Shown: in pieces, positions 45,631 to 57,297 of the stretch
How the letters are laid out: each line of letters opens with the position of its first letter
How positions within the stretch are numbered: position 1 is the first letter of the stretch
NCBI GenBank assembly: GCA_907165275.2
Contig: OU015675.1
Coordinates: 3,675,501-3,739,500 of the forward strand
Length of the DNA stretch: 64,000 nucleotides
Source: Zygaena filipendulae
Taxonomy: Eukaryota; Arthropoda; Insecta; Lepidoptera; Zygaenidae
Direction: 5' to 3'
Program-made: the position numbers and the translations under genes
Notes under the pieces: model-generated
What the model saw: the letters and a program-made list of their open reading frames with translations, nothing else
Database searches by the model: none
What the model was told of the DNA's origin: nothing

Positions 45631-46084
45631 GGCCTAACTTCTCAAACTCTACACCTTAGAATATGAGGCTTGGCCGTTTCGTTGTTACTGCAAAAACCTT
45701 TGTATAAAAAAAAGGAATTAACAGTGGAAAATTTTTCACCTTACGCTCATGTGAATGGAGCGAAATTTTCTTCCGGTATCTATGCTTTATCTGAGATTAG
45801 GAATTGTAGTGACCACAATTTACTTATTAATAATTTTTTAGTTAATTAATTATTTGTTATTATTGCAATTCTTAATTTAAGTTTAAGTTTATTGTGTGAT
45901 TGTACACATCATAACCCCGCTGTGGGCACAAGTTTTGAGTTGCAGCCTAGAGCCCTACAAATTTACTTTATAATTAACTATCTAAGTGACTGTAACTTGT
46001 TTTGTGTCTGAATTAATAAATAAAATAAAATAAATGGCCAAGCCACATGTCCTGACTAAGGTGTAGAGTTTGAGAAGTCAGGCC
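45631..46084. mobile_element. TIR element enclosing a retrotransposon tail
   Basis: GGCCTAACTTCTCAAACTCTACACCTTAG (in part) at the left and its inverse at 46055-46084 form a ~30-bp TIR; an inner GGCTTGGCC pair (45666, 46036) extends it. Between them lies GCTGTGGGCACAAGTTTTGAG to AATAAATAAAATAAAATAAA, a non-LTR 3' end with its tail. Duplication bases unclear. Confidence 0.65.
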
Positions 46085-46559
46085 TTGTAGAGTTAGAGAT
46101 GTAGAGTTATAAGCTTGGCACTACATGAGATGTGATAACTTTTTGACAGTGCCCGTCATATGGACTCGTCTTGACATGATTTTACATGAATAATATGTTT
46201 TTGGTGGTATAAGATTGACAGTTGTTTATACCATATTGTAACTAAACATGTAGGTACATACCTATTGTAAATTTATACGAAATATCGGTATATTAATACG
46301 GTATTGTGTTTAATATATCTATTAAACGTAGTTCTGATATAAAATCATTATTTGGTGTGAGATCATTCACAAAGATCTGTGTTGCGGAATTCTGTTCACT
46401 TCTATATAGATCTCTTATTTTTTATAGATTCAGCGCTGTTTCCTCATCATAATATTAGGCATATCCCGAAAAAATATTTATTAAGAAATCCAATTTTAAT
46501 TTACTTAGGTACCTACTTATACCTACAGTGAAAAATTATGTCTCTTTTATCAGATTTTT

Positions 46560-46976
46560 GGGGTTCTGTAGCCAAACAGAGAACCTTTATAATTTCATCA
46601 GGGCCGTTCGTCTGCAGTCTATCTGTACGTGAAAGTTATTTTACTTGGAGACTATAGACACTATGATAAAATTATAAATTAAATTAATTAGGAAAGTGTA
46701 TTCTATCAACCGCTAAAGTGAAATTGTAATGCACTTTTACATGATGATGAAATAAAAAAATAGAAGAAAGAAAGAAATAAAAAAAACCTTTTTTTATTTC
46801 TTCTGATACGTACCTATCGCTAGATAAGGTATTCTGGAAAAAATCAAGGTGTAGTTTTTTTTTAACCGTTTACGGGATATTTTCGAGAAGACAAAAGAAC
46901 TATTATGTACCTACTTTGAATTTTATTAGTAGGTAAACGTGCGATTGAACAATTTACAGTAAACGGTACGGAACCC
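46560..46976. mobile_element. TIR element related to 8060-8686
   Basis: GGGTTCTGTAGCCAAACAG at the left and GGTACGGAACCC at the right. Shorter than the copy in the chitinase intron and diverged inside. No ORF. Confidence 0.55.
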
Positions 46977-47260
46977 TTCACTGTCCATCATCCGACACGT
47001 ACTTACCCGGATAACACAGGAATAAGGATACGTATGACGAACTTTTGTAATTTTACCGTTGCTTTTTAATTTGTCCCAATTAAGGTTGATTATTATTTTT
47101 TTTTTAATTAAATATAATTTTTCAGAACAAGAATAAAAAAAAATGATTCAATAAAAATAATTCGATGAGAAAATTAATTTACTCTCCATTATTGTATTAA
47201 AGAATGTACTGTTATTTTATTTTTAATTAAACCGAGTATAGTTAACCTCAGAACCCACAA

Positions 47261-47382
47261 TCCTTACGTTATAAATGCGAAAGTGACTTTGTTTGTTTGT
47301 TTGTTACGCTTTCACGGTTATAAACGGCTCAACCGATCACCACGAAATTTTGCATACCTACACATTGTTAGGAAGGAGAGTA
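47261..47382 (+). mobile_element. Helitron-like 5' half, back-to-back with the next copy
   Basis: TCCTTACGTTATAAATGCGAAAG to CACATTGTTAGGAAGGAG; the 3' half is absent. The inverted copy begins at once. Confidence 0.68.
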
Positions 47383-47498
47383 TAAGCTCCCCGCGGTTTC
47401 ACCCGCGTTAATTTCAGAGTTCCCGTGGGAATTCCATGTTAATCAGTTGAGTATAGTTAGGGCGTGAAAGCGTTAACCACAAACAAACTCTCGCATTT
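47383..47498 (-). mobile_element. Helitron-like copy, internally deleted, inverted relative to its neighbour
   Basis: TAAGCTCCCCGCGGTTTCACCCGCG start, CCCGTGGGAATTCC, then a jump to GTTGAGTATAGTTAGGGCG, GAAAGCG and CTCTCGCATTTGG. Confidence 0.66.
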
Positions 47499-48017
47499 GG
47501 AAAAAATTAGCCTTCATATTACGATAATCTTATGTCGTAGGCACCTACATATAAATAAATGATAATATTGACTATGGTCTTAAATTAAATCTGTCATGAC
47601 GATTAATAAATAAATAAGATAAATTTTAACTTATAGTATTGGGGAAAACTTAACGATCCGTTGGGAAATTTGAATAAGCGCCACGCGACGGCAACACTCG
47701 TCGATTGGCAAGTGTGGAGGCAATTTATCAAAGTTAAGCCTCGTAATATCTTCCTGGCTCGATACACTGACTACACTTGCAGTATCTTAGTAGTAACATT
47801 TATCTTTCGGCTTGGCTTACTGGTACTGGGGTTCGACGTATCTATCATAATATAATTTTATTTACGCATGTACCTATATGCCTACTTACAAACCATCAAA
47901 ACTATAACTTGTGGGTTTGGTTCTTAGTGGGTACAACTGTACAAATAGCTTAACAATGAAGTATTGGACTAAGTTTGGGCTCTACTACAACCTCTTAAAT
48001 TTCTACTTACTATTTTC

Positions 48018-48301
48018 TCTTTACTATTATAAATGCGAAAGTCAGTTTGATTGTTTGTTTTTTTGTAACGGCTCAACGGATCATCATGAAATTTTGCATA
48101 CACGTTGAAAGGGGTAGGTACAGAAAAGGACATAGAGTAAGTTTTGCCCCGGAACTCCAAATTTAACGCAGGTAAAATCTTATGAAATTTTGCATACTTA
48201 CACATTATTAGGGGTACACAGAAGCACATAGGGTACTTTTATCCCGGAATTACTGCGGAAACTCCATGATTATCGCGGGTGAAACCGCGAGAAACAGCTA
48301 G
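48018..48301 (+). mobile_element. Helitron-like copy with internal partial duplication
   Basis: TCTTTACTATTATAAATGCG start and CGCGGGTGAAACCGCGAG, AAACAGCTAG end. The segment from GAAATTTTGCATAC to the CCGGAA word occurs twice in tandem. Confidence 0.75.
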
Positions 48302-48738
48302 TATTAATTATATACGTATAAATGCGAAAGTAACTCTGTCTGTCTATCCAATATTGATGGAATAGGTTGTAAGCTTAATTTCACATAAAAAAAAATGTTA
48401 TACCTACATTATTTTTTTACAGTCTCTTAATGAATAACTTAAAGTCAGCTATTAATGTCGAGATTCGGAGTGTCCTCACGATGAGTTAGTGCCTCAATTC
48501 TGCTTTTTCAATTACGATAAAAGATGGTCCTCAACTTTTGTTATCTACGAGTATAGACATTGACTTAATTACGTCATACTTTCACAACGACAACTTCAAT
48601 AAATACGACTTGTCTGAATTAAAAGCAAACAATGAAATGGCGTATTCAATCAGGGAGATTACTATATTTTAGCACAATAGACTTTTAAGTTATTGTAACT
48701 AACTTGAAGTTTAATAAAATTCATTAGACGACTTCGAA

Positions 48739-48899
48739 TTCTCTCTGTTACCTTTTCATACTTAAGTACTCAATCGATCATAATAAAATTTTACATAAAT
48801 TAGAGACCTGCACGTTGTTAGGGGCATAGAAAAGCAAATAAGTCACTTTTTATCCCGAAATCCCCGCAGGAACTCCGAAACAATCGCGGGAACAGCTAA
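48739..48899 (+). mobile_element. Helitron-like copy, 5' end decayed
   Basis: AAATTTTACATAAATTAG, CACGTTGTTAGGGGCATAG, GAAATCCCCGCAGGAACTCC and terminal AACAGCTAA. Confidence 0.62.
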
Positions 48900-49330
48900 A
48901 AGTAGGTAGGTACTTATAAGCAAATTTCATAGAAATCATCTTAAGGCGGGACCGGGCTTCTATGACTATCCTCTTTGCGTCAGCGATCGATGTGATGCGA
49001 TGTTACAAAGAAAACTCATAAGTGAGGCCCCGAGCTCACAGCAAACCGGGAAGCGCGCGTAACTAATATTTCAGAGTTAGTTGAAGCACTAAAATTTTCA
49101 CTATCCACCACACATAAAGTGCTCCGTAGTGGAGCAACGCGAGCTAAGTAGGTACCTACTTCATAAATTGCCAGGCGCAACCACTGGAGTATGAAATGTG
49201 ATTATTAAAATTGATGTTTGCATACGTATATCAATGAGCCACAGCGAGGGCTAAGCTGGTCTACGCTTAGTGTCCTGTGTGATTTAGTGGGAACACGTGT
49301 CGGATTTGCATTTTAGGTGTCGTTTCAAAC

Positions 49331-49421
49331 AAACTTAATTTTAATTGTTTAATTAAAATTAAGTTTCTTTGTTTGTCGTTGAACTTCAATTTTCTTGGGT
49401 CAGAAAATTGAAGTTCAACGA
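49331..49421. repeat. Two adjacent perfect hairpins
   Basis: Hairpin 1 (49331-49366): 16-bp perfect stem AAACTTAATTTTAATT, loop GTTT. Hairpin 2 (49377-49420): 18-bp perfect stem CGTTGAACTTCAATTTTC, 8-nt loop. Flanking GTCGTTT-like words at 49319 and 49430 (inverted) suggest one small inverted-repeat element of about 49313-49440. Confidence 0.8.
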
Positions 49422-49440
49422 CGGACAAAACAACGACTAA

Positions 49441-51100
49441 TTGTGGTTTTTTTAAGTCACCAGCCGCTTATATAAATTCAGTTTGTGATAGCACAACATA
49501 ACTTTGGTTGTTTATATTTATAATAATATATCTGATGTTAAAATAAAACAGTTATTTCGAAAACTTGCAAATGAAAAGTGTAACGTAACATACCGACTTC
49601 CGCATTTTTAATACGAGTATTCGGTAAGGATGTAATATCCTATGATGCAGTAGGTAGGTAGTATCTATATTATTGACATAGAACTCGAATAACCTTCACT
49701 TCACACGATAAAACATGAAATAAAGATGGTGCGAGCTCTTTTATTTTCGTGTAAATATCCTTGGGCGACTAATATTCCTCTCATAAAGAGATAGCAAAGG
49801 TTGTAGGTATGCGGTCTGCAGAGTTCTAGTTTCACTGCCATGGATGTCGAATTTTATGCCTATAAAAACGACATAATATAATTATTTTCTTAAGAACATT
49901 TAAATAGCCCAGTTTTAAGTGAAATAAATATACCTACTCATATACCTACTTATATCCATGCACGATTTGAAATTGCAAACCATAGTGAAAGAAAAAAAAA
50001 GATTCATTTAAGCATTATGAGTCACAACACAAATGAACATACAGAAAAACACAAAGGAAAATATTATTAAAGAATAACTAAATTTTAACATAAGAAGAAA
50101 CAATAACCATTTTGTGGGGCATGTCTCTAATCTCTATGTTCAAGATGGACCTTGACTCAGCATTGGTGCTCTGTTTGCAAATCTTTCTCGGAGCTCTTGG
50201 AGGACACTGGCGAAATCAGTTCGGTGCGCCTTGATTTAAGCTTTATTGGAAAATGGATTTGTAAATAAATGTATTCGTTCTATTGTTTCTGTTTCCGTGT
50301 TAATGAAGACATGAGTAGATAATAAAAAGGAAATGCGGTATAACAGAAATATTCTAATGTGATTCATCGTCAAAATGACGAAATTTTCGAAAAAGTTGAG
50401 GAAGATATAATTTCGTTGTTGAAACTTCTTTTTCTCTTATGGGCTGGGCTGTTCGATATAGAGCGTACTTCGGGGGTATAAGGTTATATGTACATGCGTA
50501 CTTCGAGGATACTCGACACAAAACGTTGGGTATATAGGTAATTTAATTTCTGATTACAAATTGTTATGGGTTTTGATGTTTTATTATTGGTTGTTGAATT
50601 GCCTAAATTATCTATAAATTACCTGACGCTTATTTTTTTGTATAGTAGGTACAATATTTTAAAATTACTTTTAATTCCTCTTGCCATTGATGCGTTGCCA
50701 TCGTTTGATGTCACTCACAAATAATTCACATCGTCACCATCAAGCAGCATGGTGTGACGTCACTCGTTTTGTGTTCAGAGCGTAAAAAAGTGGCGTAAAG
50801 AAAGAAGTACCATTGAAGTATTCACTTGTACCTACATACCTATACTGCAGTCATATCTGTGATATTTTCTCAGAGTTGGAAGTTCTTTTCTCGGCTGTTA
50901 TTCATCTGTATCAACCAGAAGTCGTCATTTTATCATGTTAATAGTGTTTTAAACACTAAAGTGGAATATTTAATGAGCTTTCGAAATTCCGTATTTTAAG
51001 ACGTCATGTTGTTTGAGTTGTGCGCCTCTCCGACTATGTCGCTACTCGCTGTGGTTTGTTTTAATATCTACCTACGCGGCTGCCTCACGGAAAAACAAAG
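49441..51100. other. Intergenic, no gene seen
   Basis: AT-rich with no recognised repeat ends. A TGTGACGTCAC word (CRE-like) is at 50752-50762. The stretch 50105-50230 is GC-richer, but neither strand gives a convincing exon. Confidence 0.4.
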
Positions 51101-51500
51101 CAGCGGAATAAATTTTACTTTTTTATAACACACCGCCCATAGTTTGACGGTTTTCTTAATTTTAATTTCTCTAAGACTAAAGCTTTTTTGATGGTTGTTG
51201 CAGCGGAATAAATTTTTACAGGAGGAGAAAAACATCGGAAATCACTTTATTTAAAAACAAATCTTACATAGTTTAAAGATTTTCTTCATTTTAATTTCTC
51301 TAAGGCCCGCCGCCCATTGTGACTTTTTGTCGCCGTGACTTTCTGTCACTTATGAAAAATGTACTGAGGTCACCGTATTGTCACGTCACCATAATGAGCG
51401 CACTCAGTATAGTTTTCATTGCACTTGACTAAGTGACAGAAAGTCACGGCGACAAAAAGTCACAATGGGCGGCGGGCTTAAGACTAAAAGTTTTAATTGT
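51101..51500. repeat. Diverged tandem duplication, second copy interrupted by a MITE
   Basis: CAGCGGAATAAATTTTAC at 51101 recurs at 51201, and TTTAATTTCTCTAAGACTAAA at 51161 recurs around the MITE (51291-51303 plus 51482-51490). The uninterrupted copy therefore preserves the empty target site. Confidence 0.72.
51304..51478. mobile_element. PIF/Harbinger-type MITE, 49-bp TIRs, TAA duplication
   Basis: The arms 51304-51352 and 51430-51478 are inverted with 48 of 49 matches, starting GGCCCGCCGCCCATTGTGAC. TAA flanks both ends (51301-51303, 51479-51481), and the neighbouring duplicate shows the uninserted site CTCTAAGACT. Total 175 bp, non-coding. Confidence 0.85.
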
Positions 51501-51742
51501 TGTGAATATGTAGGAACTTCCGTTGTGCTTGTAAAGTGCCATAAATACAAAAAAAAACTAGTAAAAAAAAATGCCAGTTACTTTATTTTTCGGTAGGGCA
51601 GCCATACGGCCTACGGGCAAAGGAAACATTGTTTACATACATTAATACAACATTTGCCAATTAGGCTTGCGAAGTTCGTAGTGATATTAATTAGTTGTAA
51701 AATAGTACCTACCTATAAATATTATTAATGTGTTTATATTAT

Positions 51743-51860
51743 GACATAATTTATTTATTTATTTATTTATTTAAACTTTTTGCACATTATGGTACAAAAG
51801 GCGGACTTAATGCCATTGTGGCATTCTCTGCCAGTCAACCTTCAAGATCTGCAGAAAGTG
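51743..51860 (-). repeat. Non-LTR retrotransposon 3'-end fragment with AAAT tail
   Basis: On the minus strand: GGTTGACTGGCAGAGAATGCC, AGTCCGCCTTTTGTACC, then an (AAAT)n tail at 51750-51775. A common 3' UTR of moth non-LTR elements. Confidence 0.65.
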
Positions 51861-53462
51861 TGTTTGGTGGTGCTTGTAAGTTCTTGATAAGTAATTAGAT
51901 AATAGACACACAATAAACAAACTAAAACATAAACAAACCATACAAAATACTTATACATATGTATAATACGTAGATAATTCAATATCGTATTCGTATTTCG
52001 TAATTCGTAATTCGTATTCGTAGATAATACCGGGTCTTAAACTAAGCAGAGCTTGTATTGGTTTCCAGACAACTATTGATTTAACCACTAACCTTTCCAA
52101 GTCATAATGCGTTTAAACCTTGTCACCAGTTTAAACCTCCAATTAGGTACTGAAGATACAAATTAAGTATGTAACATTAAAAATCTAAAAAAAAAATTGT
52201 TTTTCACCAATTAAAATCCCCTGTCGACGCCGAAACACACTTTGTGGCAAAAAACATTTGAACCCGCAACATCCAGCTCAACAGTCAGGTTAACTGACTA
52301 CTAGATCAACGGTGCTTTTGGAGGACTAAGTGCGGAGAAGCCAGATGGAGAACTCTCAGAATATCATCTCACACACAAAGTAAACTTCAAACAACCGTAT
52401 CAGTGAAGATAAATTAATTTAAACTCGCAAAGAGTAAGTCTGTGCACCGCGCCGTGGGAGCTTTCCAAAGCTCAATACAAAGTTCGCGGCTGGTTTAGGC
52501 GGAACTCGAGGACTTTTTGTTTGCAAAGCGTACGGATGAATAGTGCAGCTCATAAATTTAATACATCCTGTGCTTTTTGATTAACAACGGCTGGATGGTT
52601 TCCTTATATACCTTTAAGAACGGTGTTGCAGTTTACTGTGGTATAATTTGCTTTTAAAATTTAGATTTCTAAATATATACTCCTCAGAGTTGAAACTTAG
52701 GAAATTTCGAAATCATTTTAAGGCACATGATTAGTTTTATTTTTATCTAATCTAAACAAACTTCTTTCAAAATTCAAAAACAGGCTGATAGACAAACAAA
52801 TATGTAGGTATTACAGTAGTTGGTTTAAAACTATTTACATAAATTAGGGAATGAACTTTAAGGAATATTATTTCATAACAAAAAAATTGATACTCCTTAA
52901 AAAAAAATAATAGCATTTCAGAATGTTAAATAAAATGTATTTTTTTACGCCTTTTCAGATTCAAACAGATGCACAAAAGCACTTGCTTTTTATACTGTCG
53001 GTATCACAGCGTAATGATATCGGATGTACAATAGTTATACAAATTTATGCAAAGAGAAACTGCAACGGAACAGTTCTGAATTCAGGAGTGCGAGGGAGCG
53101 TGAAGCGAGTCAATTGAAATAACAACAAGGATCGCGGAACACTCGCGGGGCCGGGCATTGTGAAATCTAGCCGGAGATACACCCGGGCGTCCCCCGGGTA
53201 AACTGATATTGAAGACAACTTTTCGGTTTCGACTTTTGTAGCTGAGTACGCAGAGGAAGAAAGCTCCGTTTTGAACGTATGTACACATACGTATAAGTTT
53301 AAGTTCACGTGGAAATTCAAGCATTTTGACTGGAAGTTTTGTTTTAAAGTTTTGTTATTTTGTTAAATTAACAAATTGCACTGCAGATTTCTTGAAAAGC
53401 ATTTGTGACGTCGATCTCTATAGTACTGCCGCGATATGCCGCATTTAAAAGCCCAAATTTAA
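51861..53462. other. Intergenic with a GC-rich island
   Basis: 53040-53300 is clearly GC-richer than its surroundings and not recognisably repetitive. It holds a splice-donor-like CCCCCGG|GTAAAC at 53195-53201, which would fit an untranslated 5' exon of an unseen gene. 52440-52560 is also GC-richer. Overlapping ORFs on several frames here look like by-products of the base composition. Confidence 0.35.
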
Positions 53463-53680
53463 GGCGGAAATACACATAAGTGTCGTGTTAACTTATGTAT
53501 TGTTGTGTCACGACAGAAGTATATTGGTTTCATAAATTTAGTATCGTTAGAGAAGCACCACAACACGACACAACATAGGTACAAATATTATGTCTCTAAC
53601 CATACCAAATGTATGAAACTGATATGTTTCTGTCGCGACTTGCGACACAACACGTCACGACACACAAGTGCGTTTTCGGC
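53463..53680. mobile_element. MITE with TAA duplication
   Basis: Ends GGCGGAAATACACATAAGTG and (inverted) GCCGAAAACGCACTTGTGTG, each followed by GTCGTG. TAA at 53460-53462 and 53681-53683. PIF/Harbinger-like. The short ORF across it is chance. Confidence 0.68.
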
Positions 53681-54187
53681 TAACACTTAGCCAGTACTAC
53701 AGTAACTACGGCTAACAGTACCTACGAATATCGACGCCGATGAATTCGAGATTGCGGCTAGTGATGTCACGTTTTTTATTGTGATGCGTTTCGCAAAGTT
53801 GAATTTCCCTCCCTCATGTTGCTTGGTTGCACATACCTATCAATAATTTTCTTTTTCGCAATTATATTGCTAGGCACAAATTCTGGATAATAAAGATTCA
53901 AGGCAAAAATTATCAGGTAAACTTAAATAACATGTATATTATTCCTTGTTACCTACGCAGAGCTTGAATAATATACCTATGTATCGCTCATTTAAAATTA
54001 CATAGTGTAGGATTGTATTTGGGTCGGCAAGGTCGAGTGTCGAGTACGTTCGTAGGTACCTGAAGGGTCCACACGGAACTTAACCAATTAAATAAACTAT
54101 ATCCGACTGTTGGAAGTTCAGACACGCGAAAAGATAGATTGTGAACGTTATCACTGTTTGACCCAGAAGTTAAATGTTATAATATTA

Positions 54188-54368
54188 CTAGCTGTACGTC
54201 AGTTTTCAGAATTCCCGCAGGAACTCCAAAGTAGCCTAATTTACTTCTTAAACCTTCCCTGAACCTTCCACAAATATACCAAGATCAAAATTAGCCGAAT
54301 TGGTCCAACCATTCTTGAGTTATAGCGAGGCAAACGAACAGAAATAAATTTTTATAGGTATATAAGGA
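54188..54368 (-). mobile_element. Helitron-like element, second subfamily
   Basis: CTAGCTGTACGTCAGTTTTC start, AATTCCCGCAGGAACTCC, GAATTGGTCCAACCATTCTTG, AGGCAAACGAACAG and TATAAGGA end. Confidence 0.65.
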
Positions 54369-56048
54369 TGTTACTACTCGCTAACTGTAGCTATACCTAT
54401 ATTAATACCAAGCTGAGCAAATTGCATTAATTATTATCTATGTAGATTGTAGGTGTATGTACGATATTACATAGAAATAGAATTATTTACCATATTATTT
54501 ACCAAGTATTTTTTCTTTTGGAATAAAATCAGTTCAGCTACCGACTAAGCCTGACTAAGGCAAGGGATTGTTAAAAAATCAGAGAATGCTACATTATTAG
54601 ATATACTTATAGATGTATATAAAAAAAGTATTTTCTTTTAGGTAAAGTTAAAGTATGTTCAAAATAGAAAAAAAGAATTTCTGAAGCAAATTCATCAATA
54701 AATAATGGAGCAAGAACACTGATATTCCCCCGCAGTTCCAGGAACTCTAAAAAGTATGTATGTCACTATGTCACCGAGGGATAGGTACCTACTGTAGCTT
54801 CCTATAATTAAAAGAGTTTTTAGAATAGTTTCAATAGTTCCAGAGATTATCCCCTACATCGAAACTTGCAAACATACAAACTTTACTAGTGTAGAAATTG
54901 TAAATTCTGCCACTATTAATAAACTATCGTTCCTATACGCTTTTGATGGGACCTATATAAATATATGTCTTAATTACCGTGTTATTACTACACATTACTA
55001 TGTAGACTGTAGATACATTACATCCAAGGATCTTACACGTGCAATGTTAACAAATTATATTATTATTATAATGTAATTCACAAATACATAGATACAGAAC
55101 CTTAATTACTCTAGACAAAATTCGTAGTCACAAATCACAAAAGACAGCGATAAGGTTTGTGTCTTAAAAAGTTGTTGTAAATTAATTAGTATCCGACCGG
55201 ACAAAAAAATAACGACCGAAAAACATTAGTAGATACTAGATACTCGTAGAGCGCTTTGATTTCAAATTTTTATTATAATTTAACCAAATTATTATGGCAC
55301 TCCTCTTCCGACTTCCCGAAGAAATACCTAGGTACTGAAATTCATGCATGCGCAGCCGCAGGAAACGGCTATTTATATTTGCATGACATAATAATAATAA
55401 TAATTATACTTGGACGCTATCACACAGCGTCATACTATTATCAGTACTTTGATTACAGCTTTTACTATGGACATCGGACAACTGATATAATACAATTGTT
55501 TTTGTATTTTAAAATTAATACATAAAATATCTACATACTAATCACCCAGCGTAAATATAAATTTACAGCACCTAGGTATAAATGTCGACCTGGACGCTAC
55601 TCATGACATAATGGCATTTAATATTTTATTTTCCCACCACGTTCAAAGAAGTTACACTTCAAAACCGCTTGCGCTTACTCGTCGAACCAACCCCTCTAAC
55701 CCAAGTTGTACCTACATACTTTACCTATTTCATCTACGAGCATCATTCCCGAATTACATCTGATTTCATTTGACACACGTCAGCGAAAGCTTGTTAACAC
55801 TTATGAAATCCGTAATATTATGAGTTTAAGGTCTGAATCCTCTTTATTAGTATCCATACTTCCATACTATGTAAATGCGATTCTATATTCTTTACTCTAT
55901 AATATTGTAACTCTATTTTAATGCTTGGACTTTTTAATACAGTGCCACCGTACCAAAGAAATTTTAAACATAACTTGTATTATGTGTAAAAGTTAACAGA
56001 CAATTGATAATAATAATGCTTTGTATCTTTTACATTTTTACAATACAA
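54369..56048. other. Intergenic, no gene seen
   Basis: AT-rich, ATA-rich runs near 55390-55410, no recognised repeat ends. ORFs at 55256-55525 and 55706-55921 have low complexity and no family resemblance. Confidence 0.4.
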
Positions 56049-56252
56049 CTAGCCGTTTCCCGCGGTTTCACTCGCAGTAATTTCGGAGTGCCCGCGGGAA
56101 TCCCGGGATAAAAAGTAGCCTATGTCCTTCTCTATACCCCTGAAAACGTGCATGCAAAATTTCATAATGATCGGTAGAGCCGTTAAGACGTGAAAGCGTG
56201 AAAAACAAACAAACAAACAAACTCACTGTAGCATTTATAATATTAGTGAGGA
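56049..56252 (-). mobile_element. Helitron-like copy, full length
   Basis: CTAGCCGTTTCCCGCGGTTT, GTGCCCGCGGGAATCCCGGG, GCATGCAAAATTTCATAATG, AACAAACAAACAAACAAAC and TAATATTAGTGAGGA. Confidence 0.78.
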
Positions 56253-56263
56253 TTATAATATAA

Positions 56264-56440
56264 CTAGCCGTGCCCCGCGGATTCACCCGCGCGAGTTTCG
56301 GAATTCCGGCAAGAACAATTTTTTTATGTAGCCTAATTTACTCCTTATAACATCAGCTATCTGCCAGTGAGAGTCCCGTTAAAATCGATCCAGCCGTTTG
56401 AGAGATGAACAAACAGACAGACAGACAAAAATTAAAAAAA
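56264..56440 (-). mobile_element. Helitron-like copy, second subfamily, in tandem
   Basis: CTAGCCGTGCCCCGCGGATTC start 12 bp after the previous copy; AGCCTAATTTACTCCTTATAA and TCGATCCAGCCGTTTGAG; the 3' side fades in an A-run. Confidence 0.68.
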
Positions 56441-56547
56441 TGATTATTTTATTGAGGTAGGTACCGTATATAATTTCATATTATGCATTTAGTGAAAAGC
56501 TGTTTTAATTTTTAATTATAGACACTAATTTTATTTTCTACTGTCTT

Positions 56548-56735
56548 TAAATGAGCAATTCTTGTATATATCTATATATACATATAATCTGAATCTCTGA
56601 AACGGCTCCAACGATTTTCATGAAATTTGGTTGCAGGGGCTTTCGGGGGCGATTAATCGATCTAGCTAGGTTTCATTTTTAGAAAACGTCGTTTTATCCG
56701 TGTTTTCAGGCAATGAAAAATGAGTGTTGGTTTTT
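56548..56735. repeat. Interspersed repeat related to 6060-6205
   Basis: TGAGCAATTCTTGTATATAT, AACGGCTCCAACGATTTTCA and TTTCATTTTTAGAAAACGTC match the intron copy in the chitinase gene. Confidence 0.62.
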
Positions 56736-56770
56736 TTACGTAAGAAAAGATGACGCTATACAAGTATTAG

Positions 56771-57233
56771 TAGGGTAAAACCCGGATAGTTGCCACACTT
56801 TTCGAAATCATTTTATATCTCCCAGTACATAAATCAAAATATTTTATTTTTTAAACTGGCAAGTACTTTGGTTCTTTATCTACAAATTTATTAAATGTAA
56901 AAGACATTATCTTTGAAATTTCCAGAGTATTAGCGATTTCTACGGACCTCTATTTTTGTGACATCTATCCCATATATGGGATAGTTGCCTAGTCCATATA
57001 AATTACATTTAGGATAGACGACCCGCCGGGAAACAAGGCATCTATCCCGAAAAACCTTTGATCGCACCTTGCGTTCCCGTGCAATCGCACAGAGACATGA
57101 GACGTGATCCACTTAATAGTAGTTGGAAAGTCTTTGATAGATAAATAAAATAGCACGCGATTCATCTGCGAAACTAGAGTAATTACGATCGGGGCAACTA
57201 TACCCCCAGGGCAACTATCCTGGTTTTACCCTA
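56771..57233. mobile_element. MITE with TAGGGTAAAACC ends
   Basis: Left end TAGGGTAAAACCCGGATAGT, right end (inverted) TAGGGTAAAACCAGGATAGT; the first TA may be the target duplication. The word ATAGTTGCC occurs at both ends and again internally (57190-57200 inverted, 56981-56989). Non-coding. It interrupts or abuts a Helitron fragment continuing at 57232. Confidence 0.78.
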
Positions 57234-57289
57234 CACATTGTCAGGGATAGAGGGACATAGTAATTTCTGTCCCGCGGGCCACAGCCAGT
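57232..57289 (+). repeat. Helitron-like 3' fragment next to the MITE
   Basis: CACATTGTCAGGGATAGAGG and TTTCTGTCCCGCGGGCCACAG. Only the last third is left. Confidence 0.5.
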
Positions 57290-57297
57290 TAAAAAAT

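Noticed and set aside
49331..49421. Bacterial-type terminator or CRISPR-like repeat
   Set aside because: Eukaryotic nuclear context; the two hairpins differ in sequence and there is no spacer-repeat pattern.
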